A stretch of 64,000 nucleotides of DNA from Fibrobacter sp. (GTDB lineage Bacteria > Fibrobacterota > Fibrobacteria > Fibrobacterales > Fibrobacteraceae). Where the stretch lies: the NCBI GenBank assembly GCA_017412605.1, contig JAFPWY010000012.1, forward strand, positions 62,001 through 126,000, written 5' to 3'. The position numbers and the translations under genes are program-made. Position 1 is the first letter of the stretch; each line of letters begins with the position of its first letter. Shown piece after piece: positions 24,408 to 33,801 of the stretch. Under the pieces are notes generated by a model that searched no databases, was not told the origin of the DNA, and was given only the letters and a program-made list of their open reading frames with translations.

Positions 24408-27146
24408 TTACTTGATTGTCACCATGTTGACCTGGTTTCCGACCCGGACGATGTACGCGCCCGTGTGCGGAATGCCGATGGAAAGATTGTGGCCTGTTGT
24501 CTTTTCGCTTGCAATGAGGTGACCCTGCATGTCGGTGACAACGACCTTCATTCCAGCCTGGATACCGCTGATGTTCACGGTACGTCCAGAAGCTAGAATG
24601 TTGAACTGTTGGAACGGCCTTGTCCCTGCGATTGCGTCTTCGTCTGCTTTCTTCTGTTCATACGTCAGAGCCGGCAAACTGGAATTCTTTGCCTTGCCCC
24701 AGATGGAACCATCAATGCCGTCAATTTTGTATTCTTGCAATTCCTTGAGGACGGAGCCGTTTTCAAAATCTTTCTTGTCGGCGGGGTCGCCGCCATATCT
24801 GGAGGTCTCTCCTTCAGGATAGAATGTGTTCCTGATGGAAATCTGGATGCCGTTGTAGTGTGCCCCGATCAGGGCATCGGCATGTTCCGAACCGCTCACC
24901 TTGCCGAAGTTGTACGAATTGGTAATTGTGACAACCTCGCCGGCAATACCTGCAATTCCGCCTCCGGTGAACATGGCTTTCACGATTCCCGAGTTGAAGC
25001 AGTTGGTGATGGTCAGCGTGTAGTTGCTGAGCGTATCCTGTTCCGGGTCGACGATTCCCGAACCCAGAAGGCCGCCGACGTTGTTGTAGCCGACGATGGT
25101 TGAGGTGTTGTAAACGCCCGTCATGGAAAGGTTGGCTGTAGTCGCTTCGCCGACAATGCCGCCGACGAATGTATAGCCTTCAATGTACGAATCCACAAGT
25201 CCGAGGTCCTTAATGACGACTGGCTGTTTTTTGGAACCGCCGACGACGGAGCCGAAGAGACCGATGGCGTTGGCGGAATCCTTGAAGAACAGACCGGAAA
25301 TCGTCTTCCGGTTGCCGTCAAATGTTCCGGCGAAGTCCTTTATCGGGGTCCACGGAGAAATTTCGGACTTTTGTGCATTCAAGCTGCCGTTTTCTTTGAG
25401 CAAATCCTCGTTGATGACAATGTCGTTTATCAGCTTTCCACATGCGGCGGAATCGCGAGTCATGCTGTCTGTTCCGTTCACGATGGCGGCGAAACCGTAC
25501 AGTTCTTCGACTGTGCCAATCTTGTAGCAGCCGTTGTCCTTTTCAGGTTCCTTGGGGGTGATTTTTACGAGGCTGAAGTTGAATGTCTCGCTGCTGGAGG
25601 AACTGGAAACGGAGCTGGAAGAGACCGTCTTGCTGCTGGAACTGCTCTTGCCTTTGCTACTAGAGCTGCTCTTGCCCTTGCTGCTGGAACTGCTCTTAGC
25701 TTTGCTGCTGGAAGACTTTGCCGAGGAACTCGAAGTCGGCTTGAATGTTGCCTTGAACGAGGTGTCTGCCTTGACTTTGACCGTGCGGGAGGCCTTGGTA
25801 TTGCCGTCATTCCATTCCTTGAAGTGGTAGCCGTCAAAAGCGGTTGCTTCTATAGTGACTTCTTTTCCGCAAGAATATTTACCGGCGCCCGAGACGGAGC
25901 CCATTGTGGTGTCGTTGACGGAGAGGGTGAGCTTGCAGAGAATTTCTTCCCACTTTGCATAGAAGGTAAGGTCACCGGTATCTTTCTTTGTTATGGCCGT
26001 AATAGTATCGTTCTTGAATTTTTCGTTGTCATACCAACCCAAGAATGAGAAACCTTGGCGGGTGGGAATGGGAAGATCCTTCTTGATGCCTTCAATGTAT
26101 TTTGATTTTGTCGTGTCGCCCTTGGCAATGACGAGCGTGAGGTCGGAAATAGTTATGTTCTTGAGCTTTCCACTGAGGTCAGGATGCGAACCTTTCTTGA
26201 CGTTTTGTCCCCATACGGAACCGTCAATGTTTTTGTCGCTGTAGTATTTGAGCGAAAGGAGAACCGTACCGTTTTCGAATTCTTTCTGGGACGCCTTGGT
26301 GGCTCCCTTAGGAGTCGTGTTGTCGTCTTCGGCATCAAAGGAGTCCAGGAAGAACGTGTTCAGGATGGTAATCTTGGCTTCACTCTTGGCGTGTGCAACG
26401 ATGGCGCTAATAACGTGGTCTCCGTCAACATCTCCAAGGTTGTATGTACTGGTGACGGTGAGTTCTCCACCGACTGCGGCAACGAGACCGGCTGCCACTT
26501 TTTTGCCCGTAACAGAACCGATGTTATACGTGTTGTAAATGTGGATGGTCTCCTCATTGTTCTTGGAGGATCCCAAGATGCCGCCAGCCGTATCGCCGAC
26601 GACTGTTCCCTCGTTGTAGGAATTAAAAATATCCACTTTGGCTTCGGACCGCACGACACCCACGATACCGCCCGAAATGTGTTCCGTTTCGAAATAGGAA
26701 TCGACGATGCCTACGTTTTTGATGATTGTAGGATTGCCATCTTTGCCAATCGAACCGAACAAGCCAACGGTGTCCTTCTTGCCACCCTTGAAATAAAGCC
26801 CGGAAATGGTCTTTCCATTTCCGTCAAATTTTCCGCCGAAACTCATAATCGGGGTCCAGGGGGCGAGGTCTTCTTCATCGGCTTTCAAGGAGCCGTCTTC
26901 ATCAAGGACGTCTTCGTTTACCGTGATGTCTTTGACGAGTATGCCGCAGGCGGACTTGTCTCGTTCCGTGTCATCAAGTTTTCCGTTGACCAGGGCTGCG
27001 AATCCATATAAATGATCGGCAGATTCAATCAGGTAGCATCCGTCATCATCGGTGTCCGGGAGAGTTGGGGTGATTTCGGGGGCGTCCGCAAATACAAGCG
27101 TAGCCATTGAAATGAGACAAGAAGCGATAAAGGTTAGGTTTTTCAT
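24408..27146 (-). CDS. Large secreted surface protein with GLUG and InlB-type repeats
   Basis: 912 aa. ATG 27146 gives a signal peptide MKNLTFIASCLISMATLVFA after a GGGGA Shine-Dalgarno. Two related halves (about 25-330 and 570-835) each contain GLUG-type units (GLFGSIGKDGNPTIIKNVGI, VGGIVGEATT) found in adhesins and M26-type peptidases. Between them lie an InlB B-repeat (GFSFLGWYDNEKF, LTFYAKWEE), a divergent InlB repeat (GYHFKEWNDG) and a Ser/Lys linker. The end (MKVVVTDMQGHLIASE, TGAYIVRVGNQ) looks like a C-terminal sorting domain. Likely a cell-surface adhesin; no catalytic motif seen. Confidence 0.82.
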   Translation of the reverse strand: MKNLTFIASCLISMATLVFADAPEITPTLPDTDDDGCYLIESADHLYGFAALVNGKLDDTERDKSACGILVKDITVNEDVLDEDGSLKADEEDLAPWTPIMSFGGKFDGNGKTISGLYFKGGKKDTVGLFGSIGKDGNPTIIKNVGIVDSYFETEHISGGIVGVVRSEAKVDIFNSYNEGTVVGDTAGGILGSSKNNEETIHIYNTYNIGSVTGKKVAAGLVAAVGGELTVTSTYNLGDVDGDHVISAIVAHAKSEAKITILNTFFLDSFDAEDDNTTPKGATKASQKEFENGTVLLSLKYYSDKNIDGSVWGQNVKKGSHPDLSGKLKNITISDLTLVIAKGDTTKSKYIEGIKKDLPIPTRQGFSFLGWYDNEKFKNDTITAITKKDTGDLTFYAKWEEILCKLTLSVNDTTMGSVSGAGKYSCGKEVTIEATAFDGYHFKEWNDGNTKASRTVKVKADTSFKATFKPTSSSSAKSSSSKAKSSSSSKGKSSSSSKGKSSSSSKTVSSSSVSSSSSSETFNFSLVKITPKEPEKDNGCYKIGTVEELYGFAAIVNGTDSMTRDSAACGKLINDIVINEDLLKENGSLNAQKSEISPWTPIKDFAGTFDGNRKTISGLFFKDSANAIGLFGSVVGGSKKQPVVIKDLGLVDSYIEGYTFVGGIVGEATTANLSMTGVYNTSTIVGYNNVGGLLGSGIVDPEQDTLSNYTLTITNCFNSGIVKAMFTGGGIAGIAGEVVTITNSYNFGKVSGSEHADALIGAHYNGIQISIRNTFYPEGETSRYGGDPADKKDFENGSVLKELQEYKIDGIDGSIWGKAKNSSLPALTYEQKKADEDAIAGTRPFQQFNILASGRTVNISGIQAGMKVVVTDMQGHLIASEKTTGHNLSIGIPHTGAYIVRVGNQVNMVTIK

Positions 27147-27464
27147 AAAATCCCCAAAAACAATCAAGGTTGTAACATCCTGCAGATAAAATACAATTGA
27201 TTTTGGCCAAGAGATAGTAAAAAAAATATAGCAACGTCCAATTCCTGCCCTAAAAGTGGCAATGTAAAAATGAAATAAACGAAATTTATCGGAGAGTGGA
27301 TGCAAGGCGTCCGAAAAAAAATATTCCCTCGCAAACACGAGGGAATAATAAAGATTAAGAATTTGAATTTTTAGGGAGCAGATACGAGGCGTCCGAAGCC
27401 CGTAGCGTACACGTCGTACGTGAGGGCTTCGGCAACGAAGTAGATGCCCCTAAAAAACAAATTA
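27147..27464. other. Intergenic region holding a palindromic element
   Basis: 318 nt without a gene. It holds the upstream region of 24408-27146 (AT-rich, with TATATTTTTT on the minus strand near 27220), a repeated phrase GCGTCCGAA near 27309 and 27391, and the 40-nt palindrome at 27393-27432, 32 nt past the pfp stop. Confidence 0.6.
27393..27432. repeat. 40-nt palindromic element, copy A
   Basis: Arms CCGAAGCCC and GGGCTTCGG (9 bp) enclose GTAGCGTAC-ACGTC-GTACGTGA. Read on the minus strand the interior is TCAC-GTAC-N5-GTAC-GCTAC, the same as copy B at 51615-51654, whose arms are different. It sits just past the pfp gene and may act as its terminator or a processing signal. Confidence 0.75.
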
Positions 27465-29129
27465 TTACTTTACCTTGAGGGCGCCGCGTTCCAGCTTAAT
27501 CGTAAAGTTCGTAACGTCGCACACTTCGCTCGGACCCCAGTACTGGATCGGACCCGGATAGGTGTAGGATTCAGTGGTGGCCCAAACGTCGCGGTTCTTG
27601 GCGAAGAACTTGAACGGAGCACCGTCGAGTTCGACGAGAGCCTTCTGGATCACCGGCTTGTCGGCACCGTGACGACGTTCGATGTTCATCATCATGGTGA
27701 TAGGAATGCCACCGGCAGTCCACTTTTCGATACCCTTCGTGAGGTCACGCACAGAGCTCATGTAGCCGTTCATCTTGTTGAAGGCGAGCACGGAGGCGGT
27801 GAAGCCGAGGCTGTAGCAGTAGTCGGCGTCGAAGTTCGACGGAGCGGCGCAGCGGCCTTCGTAACCGAAGAAGTGGTTGAGAGCGGAGAACTTGCCCTTG
27901 AAGGTCTTGCGGCTCTTGAGTTCCTTCTTCACCATCTCGATGATGAGCTTTTCGGTTTCGATGAGGGAAACCTGCACGTTGCCGTGGCTGTCGCGGTCGA
28001 GCATCAGCTGGCCCTGAGTGGTGGAGGGGAGGCTCTTGAGGACTTCGGCAGAAGCCTTGGAAATCCAGTTGCAGAGCTTTTCAACCTTAGCGGCAGTGTC
28101 GAGGCCTTCGACTTCCTTTTCGTGGTGGGCGAGGGCTTCGGAGAGTTCAGAGATGAGCACGCCAACATCCGGGATGAATTCGAGGAGGCCTTCCGGAATG
28201 AGGGCCACGCCGAAGTTCTTGCCTGCAGCGGCACGGGCAGCGACGATGTCTGCAACGTACTTGATGACCTGCTTGAGCTTCATCTTCTTGGCCTTGACTT
28301 CTTCAGAAATCAAGCAGATGTTCGGATGGGTCTGGAGAGCGGCTTCGAGAGCGATGTGGGAGGCGCTGCGGCCCATGAGCTTGATGAAGTGCCAGTACTT
28401 CTGGGCGGAGTTGGCATCGCGCATGATGTTGCCGATGAGTTCGGAGTAGGTCTTCACGGCGGTGTCGAAACCGAAGGAGGTTTCGATGTATTCGTTCTTG
28501 AGGTCGCCGTCGATGGTCTTCGGGCAGCCGCAAACAACGCAGGTAGCGCCGTTGGCCTGGAAGTATTCACCGAGAACAGCAGCGTTCGTGTTGGAGTCGT
28601 CACCACCGATAATCACGATAGCGTCGAGCTTCTGGGCCTTGGCAACGGCCATGCACTTCTTGAACTGTTCTTCAGTTTCGAGCTTGGTACGGCCGGACTG
28701 GATGATGTCGAATCCACCCGTGTTGCGATAAGCGTCCATGATCTTTTCGTTGATCACGATGAACTTGCCGTTTTCGAGGCCGGACGGGCCACCGAGGAAA
28801 CCGAGGAGCTTGCTCTTCGGGCTGATGCTCTTGATACCGTCGAAGATACCCGCAATCACGTTGTGTCCACCAGGAGCCTGGCCGCCGGAGAGCACCACGC
28901 CCACGTTGAGAGCCTTGCCGGCCTGAGCCTTGGCAGCCTTCTTCATGGAAATGTACGGTGCGCCGTAGGTGTTCGGGAACAGAGCCTTGATCTTGGCTTG
29001 GTCACGGACGGATTCGGTGGGCTTGCCCTTCACGAGAGCAACTTTGAGAGCGCCGTCGCGGAGAGCGGCGGGGAGTTTCGGCTGGTAGGCCTTGCGGGCC
29101 TTGCCGAGGACGGACAGATTGTCAGCCAT
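27465..29129 (-). CDS. pfp: Pyrophosphate--fructose 6-phosphate 1-phosphotransferase
   Basis: 554-aa PPi-dependent phosphofructokinase of the long type. Catalyses the reversible glycolytic phosphorylation of fructose 6-phosphate using pyrophosphate. Motifs: GGQAPGGHNVIAG, IIGGDDSNTNAAVL (GGDD marks PPi rather than ATP use), PKTIDGDLKN, GFDTAVKTYSE and KLMGRSASHIALE. Length matches the clade II long enzymes. A TATATTTT element lies about 56 nt upstream. Monocistronic. Confidence 0.94.
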   Translation of the reverse strand: MADNLSVLGKARKAYQPKLPAALRDGALKVALVKGKPTESVRDQAKIKALFPNTYGAPYISMKKAAKAQAGKALNVGVVLSGGQAPGGHNVIAGIFDGIKSISPKSKLLGFLGGPSGLENGKFIVINEKIMDAYRNTGGFDIIQSGRTKLETEEQFKKCMAVAKAQKLDAIVIIGGDDSNTNAAVLGEYFQANGATCVVCGCPKTIDGDLKNEYIETSFGFDTAVKTYSELIGNIMRDANSAQKYWHFIKLMGRSASHIALEAALQTHPNICLISEEVKAKKMKLKQVIKYVADIVAARAAAGKNFGVALIPEGLLEFIPDVGVLISELSEALAHHEKEVEGLDTAAKVEKLCNWISKASAEVLKSLPSTTQGQLMLDRDSHGNVQVSLIETEKLIIEMVKKELKSRKTFKGKFSALNHFFGYEGRCAAPSNFDADYCYSLGFTASVLAFNKMNGYMSSVRDLTKGIEKWTAGGIPITMMMNIERRHGADKPVIQKALVELDGAPFKFFAKNRDVWATTESYTYPGPIQYWGPSEVCDVTNFTIKLERGALKVK

Positions 29130-29184
29130 TGTTTCTTCCTTTTGGTTTGCCCGTTATGCGGGCCGGGTTAAAAAATTACGGGGT

Positions 29185-29193
29185 AAAATATAG
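29185..29193 (-). promoter_or_regulatory. CTATATTTT promoter element of pfp
   Basis: Minus strand CTATATTTT (TAnnTTTG-like) 55 nt before the pfp start. Confidence 0.4.
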
Positions 29194-29440
29194 CATTTAT
29201 TTTTTTCCCAAGCCGTAAAATGTAAAAGACGAGTTGGGGAAGATTCTTGTCAAATACGTTTTTTCAATGGCGGTTTGCGTTGGGTTTTCCGGAGGGGACG
29301 ATCGGGGGAAGAGTCAAGGTGGCTCCAATCTGTCATGATTCCATTTTGGCGTTCTGGACCTGCTGGACAGCAGTCGAATGAGTTTGTACTACATTCTGAA
29401 TAGAACTTAATCATTACAAACTAAAAATACGGCTTGGAAT

Positions 29441-29461
29441 GCCTTTTTTCGCAAAAAAGGC
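29441..29461. other. Perfect A/T-rich hairpin
   Basis: GCCTTTTTT-CGC-AAAAAAGGC. It has no trailing T run, so it is not a standard terminator. It may be a leader structure or a factor-binding site for either divergent gene. Confidence 0.5.
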
Positions 29462-29564
29462 GTCTTTAGAATGCAATAATCCTTCTTTTAACTGATTTTT
29501 TCGTTACGATGTTCTTAATATGCTCCCAATATTCTAAATTTGGCTGCGTTCGGTGGGATCGGGA

Positions 29565-30104
29565 ATGGACCATAATTGCCTTATATCAATCATTTGCGGT
29601 GTAGTCGGTGGCGTCATAGTCCTGATTACCGCTGTTGTCATTGAGCTGGTCCGTTCCGATTTGAATGCCCGTCGTGAGCACATGAAGTACCTGACCCAGA
29701 TACGTGCCGCGATTCTCAATGCCGATTTTTTCGTCAGTAACGGCCTCAACGACAAGATTCTCTCCCCGAATGCCGAAATCGACGTGAACATGTTCGGGGT
29801 CTTTGTCAACAAAATCGAGATGCTCCTTTATGACAAGTACCTTTTTTTTCGCCGGGACGAAATCGAGGTCATCGAAAAGATCAAGGAACTGATGTTCGAC
29901 TATATGATCAATGCCCTGCAGTGCACGGCGCTCGCGAGCAAGATTCACGCATTTGAACTTCGTCCGCTCGAAATCCGCAAGATGACGGAACTCGTGCAGC
30001 AACAGAAGACCTTCATTACCAACTGTTCCAATGACAGGGTGGAGTGGAACAATCTCATGACGAAATTCGATGTCGAGATGAACAGGCGCTTTATAAAGGC
30101 CTAG
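29565..30104 (+). CDS. Small membrane-anchored protein of unknown function
   Basis: 179 aa from ATG 29565 (a GTG 12 nt earlier is possible). One N-terminal membrane segment (IICGVVGGVIVLITAVVIEL) followed by a soluble, helical, charged domain of about 150 residues rich in Asn, Arg and Glu. No known motif recognised. The long domain after a single membrane anchor suggests a cytoplasmic or periplasmic coiled region, but topology is unclear. It precedes an outer-membrane protein gene by 51 nt and may be co-transcribed with the capsule-related genes. Confidence 0.65.
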   Translation: MDHNCLISIICGVVGGVIVLITAVVIELVRSDLNARREHMKYLTQIRAAILNADFFVSNGLNDKILSPNAEIDVNMFGVFVNKIEMLLYDKYLFFRRDEIEVIEKIKELMFDYMINALQCTALASKIHAFELRPLEIRKMTELVQQQKTFITNCSNDRVEWNNLMTKFDVEMNRRFIKA

Positions 30105-30155
30105 CGGTTGAGTCCCGTACCTTTCTTTATTATATTGTCTTAAAGAAGGTTGAAA

Positions 30156-31643
30156 ATGCGCCGTTTTCTAGTTGTATGTCTATTGCTGTGTGCTGACCTG
30201 TTTGCCGGGTATGGCGGTACCGTGTTCGGTTCCGAGCGTACTCGAAATTTGCGCCAGCTGGACTACGCCCCGATGCTTTTCGTTTACCATGGACAGACGG
30301 TAAATCCGGGGCGGCATTTTTTCACCTACCCGGAACGCAATACGGATTTCCGCACCCAATTTGACGAGGCGGGGCGCAAATCGCTGTTCTATTATGCCGA
30401 TACTCTAGGCAGTGGTCCCGACGCGCACACCTACGCTTTTGCCGTTTCCCCTATTTTGGGAGTGGATTATCGCAGGGGAGAGTCCCTGGGCGATACGATC
30501 TGGCCGGCATTCGACGGTGGAATCTTTTTCCGCGGGTATGCGGATTCCTTGGATTTCGACCTTGATGCGCGAATTTATGCCGAGGGGCATGCGGCGGACA
30601 AGCCCCGGAGCTTTGACGGCGAAGTGTTCGACGTGCAGGACGAGGATCGGGGTGGCCTCAATTATGTGAGTTTTTCGCGGTACCGGGCGCATATGGGGCT
30701 CAATTATTCTTTTGCCCGGCTCCAGCTGGCTCGCGATGTACTGCACTTCGGTCCCGGTTATTACAACAACCTGGCCCTGAACCAGTTTGCGCTCCCGTAC
30801 AACATGTTCACGCTGGACCTTGTGTTCGGCCCGCTCCGCATATTCAGCGCCTATGCCGACCTGCGCGTGAATTCCTGGAGCTACAGCAGGGACAACCTGA
30901 ATGACCGGAACCTGTATGCGCACCGCTATGAACTTGCTGCCGGAAACCTGACGCTGGGCGTCAGCGAAATGCAGGTCCTCTACAACGAGAACAAGCCGTG
31001 GCTCTTTGTCCCGATAGTGCCCTTGTTCATCGAGAAGGGGAACTACACTGAGCGCGTGAACAACGGGGCTCTCGCCTTTGACGCGAACCTGCAGCTTTTG
31101 GGCCTGGCCCGCATATATGGTGAATTTTTCCTGGACGACATGGAATCCCCCTATGCCGTCTACGAGAACAAGTACAGCAATAACCGCTGGGCCGCGATGG
31201 CTGGTATCCAGGTCGCGCATGATTTTTATGTGGGCGGTCGCCGTATCGAAGCGGGTTCCATTGCCGAAATCGCCCGCGTGGAGCCGTTCACCTATTGCCA
31301 TTACGACACGGCGCAGGCGCAGATGCAGCATCTCGGGCTTCCGGTGGGCAACCCGAACGGCCCGAATTCGCTGGCGGTGGACTGGACGCTGTATGCTAGG
31401 CTGGGCCTTGGCGGCGAAATTTTTGCAGGGCTCCATAACAAGTGGCTTTGGAAGGGCGACGATTACGGCAGCAGCATAGACGACCCGTACAAGACTGTCG
31501 AAAAGCGCTTTATCCACGGGGCCCCGCTGGTCTACACAATAGCCCCCTCCGTCAGTTTCCGTGGCCGCCATGTGGCTTATATGGCCGAATTTACGTTTGT
31601 TGACGAAAAATCGGCCTATTTGCGAGTCGCTTTTATGTGGTAG
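30156..31643 (+). CDS. Outer-membrane beta-barrel protein, Wzi/capsule-assembly-like
   Basis: 495 aa. Signal peptide MRRFLVVCLLLCADLFAGYG. The mature part is rich in alternating aromatic/hydrophobic strands and ends in aromatic VAFMW, as in outer-membrane barrels. LQLARDVLHFGPGYYNNLAL resembles the Wzi signature region (GRD...WGPG), which I recall from capsule surface-assembly proteins. The sugar-nucleotide dehydratase immediately downstream supports a role in surface polysaccharide. An AGAAGG Shine-Dalgarno supports ATG 30156. The family call is moderate; the barrel call is firmer. Confidence 0.7.
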   Translation: MRRFLVVCLLLCADLFAGYGGTVFGSERTRNLRQLDYAPMLFVYHGQTVNPGRHFFTYPERNTDFRTQFDEAGRKSLFYYADTLGSGPDAHTYAFAVSPILGVDYRRGESLGDTIWPAFDGGIFFRGYADSLDFDLDARIYAEGHAADKPRSFDGEVFDVQDEDRGGLNYVSFSRYRAHMGLNYSFARLQLARDVLHFGPGYYNNLALNQFALPYNMFTLDLVFGPLRIFSAYADLRVNSWSYSRDNLNDRNLYAHRYELAAGNLTLGVSEMQVLYNENKPWLFVPIVPLFIEKGNYTERVNNGALAFDANLQLLGLARIYGEFFLDDMESPYAVYENKYSNNRWAAMAGIQVAHDFYVGGRRIEAGSIAEIARVEPFTYCHYDTAQAQMQHLGLPVGNPNGPNSLAVDWTLYARLGLGGEIFAGLHNKWLWKGDDYGSSIDDPYKTVEKRFIHGAPLVYTIAPSVSFRGRHVAYMAEFTFVDEKSAYLRVAFMW

Positions 31644-31711
31644 TGCTACTTTTTTAAGGGAAACATTTCTATTTTGTCTGTGACATTTTGAATGGAGAGA
31701 GACGATTCTGT

Positions 31712-33649
31712 ATGGGAAAGATAAAGGAAACTTTGAATAATTTTAGGCTGCGCAAGAGAATCCTTGCCGTTGCCGATGCCTTTATCGTTGTCATTGCGGG
31801 TTTGATCGTTAACTATCCTTTGCCACTTTTTGCAGACCGCATCGGACGCCCGGACCTCTTCGTTGTCTTCGTGACGACATCCGTCTGCTGTTTCGGAAGT
31901 CTGCTTTTCTTTGGCGCCTATAACAGAATGTGGCGCTACTTCAGTACGAAGGACTATTTCTGCTGTATCTATGGCGTGGTGACGGGCATCGTTATCGCTA
32001 ACGTTTTCGTTTATGTCATCAAGGGAGATTGCGCCTGGGAATTCGCCATACTGCATGCGACCGTTGCGACGGTGGGCATCTGCATGTTCCGCTATATTTT
32101 CAAGCGCGCGTTCGTGAGCCTTGTGGCGACCGGGGCCAAGGAGGCCGAAAACAAGCGCACCATGATTATCGGTGCCGGTAATGCCGCCAAGATGCTGCTC
32201 GATGAAATCGCCAATAACAAGGAAGATGCCAAAGAGGGCCATGTCAGCACCGACGCCTATAAAATCGAACCGGTCTGCCTTATCGACGATGATCGTCAAA
32301 AGCTGGGCACGAACCTGAACGGGGTCGTTGTTGCCGGTACGACAAGTGATATCCCGAAAATTGTACAGCTCGAACGCATAGAGCAGATTATTTTTTCCAT
32401 TCCGAGCTGCCCGCCGAAGGACCGTCAGGTAATCCTTGACATTTGCGGCAAGACCGGCTTGCCGGTGAAGGTGCTCCCGTTTATCGGTTCCCTGCTGGAA
32501 GCCTCGTCAGAAGACGGCTCCACGCACTTTATGAGCCAGATTCGCGACATCAAGGTCGAAGACCTTCTGGGCCGCGAGTCCATCAAGTTCGACAACAAGG
32601 ACATTCGCGAGTTTATCGAGGGCAAGGTCTGCATGGTCACGGGGGGTGGCGGCAGCATCGGCAGCGAACTCGTACGCCAGATAGCCAAGTACAATCCGAA
32701 GCAGGTTATCATCGTAGATATCTACGAGAACAACGCTTACGAAATCCAGCAGGAGCTGGTCATGGAGTATGGCGACAGCCTGAACCTGGTCACCCTCATT
32801 GCGAGCGTCCGCGACTTTTTCAGGATGAACAAGATTATCAAGCAGTACAAGCCCAACGTGGTTTTCCATGCAGCGGCGCACAAGCATGTGCCTCTCATGG
32901 AATCGAGCCCGATGGAAGCCATCAAGAACAATGTCATCGGAACGTTCAATATGGCGACCTTGGCCATGTTTAACGGGGTCGGCACATTCGTGATGATCAG
33001 TACCGACAAGGCGGTGAACCCGACGAACGTGATGGGGGCGAGCAAGCGCTGCTGTGAGATGATCGTGCAGTTCTTGAGCCAGCAGAAGGGATGTCAGACG
33101 ATCTTCGTGACGACTCGCTTTGGCAACGTCCTTGGCAGCAACGGCAGCGTGATTCCGCTCTTCAAGCGGCAAATCGAGCAGGGCAAGCCTGTGACCGTGA
33201 CGCATCCGGACATTATCCGCTATTTCATGACCATCCCTGAAGCCGTAAGCCTCGTGATGGAGGCGGCGAGCATGGCCCGTGGCGGCGAAATATTTGTGCT
33301 GGACATGGGACAGCCGGTGAAAATCTTGACATTGGCCGAAAACCTTATCCGCATGTACGGTAAGGTGCCCTACAAGGATGTGCAAATCAAGTTTACGGGC
33401 CTACGCCCCGGCGAGAAGATCAAGGAAGAACTTCTGATGAACGAGGAAGGCCTCAAGGGTACGCACAACAAGCTGCTCTTTATCGGCAAGCAGATTGAAA
33501 TCGATGCGGACAAGTTCGTAGTCGACCTCTGGAAGCTCAAGTGCGCCGCGGCCGAAAACAAGGACGACGTGGCCATAAAGGCCCTGCACGAGATTGTCCC
33601 CACGTTCACGACTCCAGAAGAGTTCAACAAGAACGTGATGAAGGCTTAG
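31712..33649 (+). CDS. CapD/PglF/WbpM-like UDP-sugar 4,6-dehydratase, membrane-bound
   Basis: 645 aa. Four N-terminal membrane helices (about residues 15-130), a CoA-binding-like middle domain (TMIIGAGNAAKMLLDEI), then a short-chain dehydrogenase domain with GGGGSIGSELVRQI (NAD binding), AAHKHVPLMESSP and VMGASKRCCEM in place of the usual Tyr-x3-Lys triad order (Met/Lys variant typical of this family). Makes the 4-keto-6-deoxy intermediate of amino sugars for glycans such as bacillosamine or capsule. ATG 31712 is favoured by a GGAGAGA Shine-Dalgarno. Confidence 0.9.
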   Translation: MGKIKETLNNFRLRKRILAVADAFIVVIAGLIVNYPLPLFADRIGRPDLFVVFVTTSVCCFGSLLFFGAYNRMWRYFSTKDYFCCIYGVVTGIVIANVFVYVIKGDCAWEFAILHATVATVGICMFRYIFKRAFVSLVATGAKEAENKRTMIIGAGNAAKMLLDEIANNKEDAKEGHVSTDAYKIEPVCLIDDDRQKLGTNLNGVVVAGTTSDIPKIVQLERIEQIIFSIPSCPPKDRQVILDICGKTGLPVKVLPFIGSLLEASSEDGSTHFMSQIRDIKVEDLLGRESIKFDNKDIREFIEGKVCMVTGGGGSIGSELVRQIAKYNPKQVIIVDIYENNAYEIQQELVMEYGDSLNLVTLIASVRDFFRMNKIIKQYKPNVVFHAAAHKHVPLMESSPMEAIKNNVIGTFNMATLAMFNGVGTFVMISTDKAVNPTNVMGASKRCCEMIVQFLSQQKGCQTIFVTTRFGNVLGSNGSVIPLFKRQIEQGKPVTVTHPDIIRYFMTIPEAVSLVMEAASMARGGEIFVLDMGQPVKILTLAENLIRMYGKVPYKDVQIKFTGLRPGEKIKEELLMNEEGLKGTHNKLLFIGKQIEIDADKFVVDLWKLKCAAAENKDDVAIKALHEIVPTFTTPEEFNKNVMKA

Positions 33650-33801
33650 TTTCCCTCCAAATTTTTCCTTTTGTGTCCTATATAATCCGTATATGACTTA
33701 AACTGTGTCATATAGAAAATCTTTTTATAAATAAGCATATTTTCTTCTTAAAAACAAAGATTTTGTGTCATTTATTTAGAAAACGAGCTATATTTAAAAC
33801 C

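Larger units (their letters stand above)
29130..29564. other. 435-nt intergenic region with a hairpin
   Basis: Between divergent pfp and the small membrane protein gene. It holds the pfp promoter element, a short CTGCT-GGA-CAGCAG hairpin near 29370 and a perfect 9-bp hairpin at 29441-29461 (GCCTTTTTT, loop CGC, AAAAAAGGC). I see no ORF with a Shine-Dalgarno and no tRNA fold. Confidence 0.6.

Noticed and set aside
29441-29461. Terminator for an upstream gene
   Set aside because: No gene ends just before it on either strand and there is no T run after the stem.
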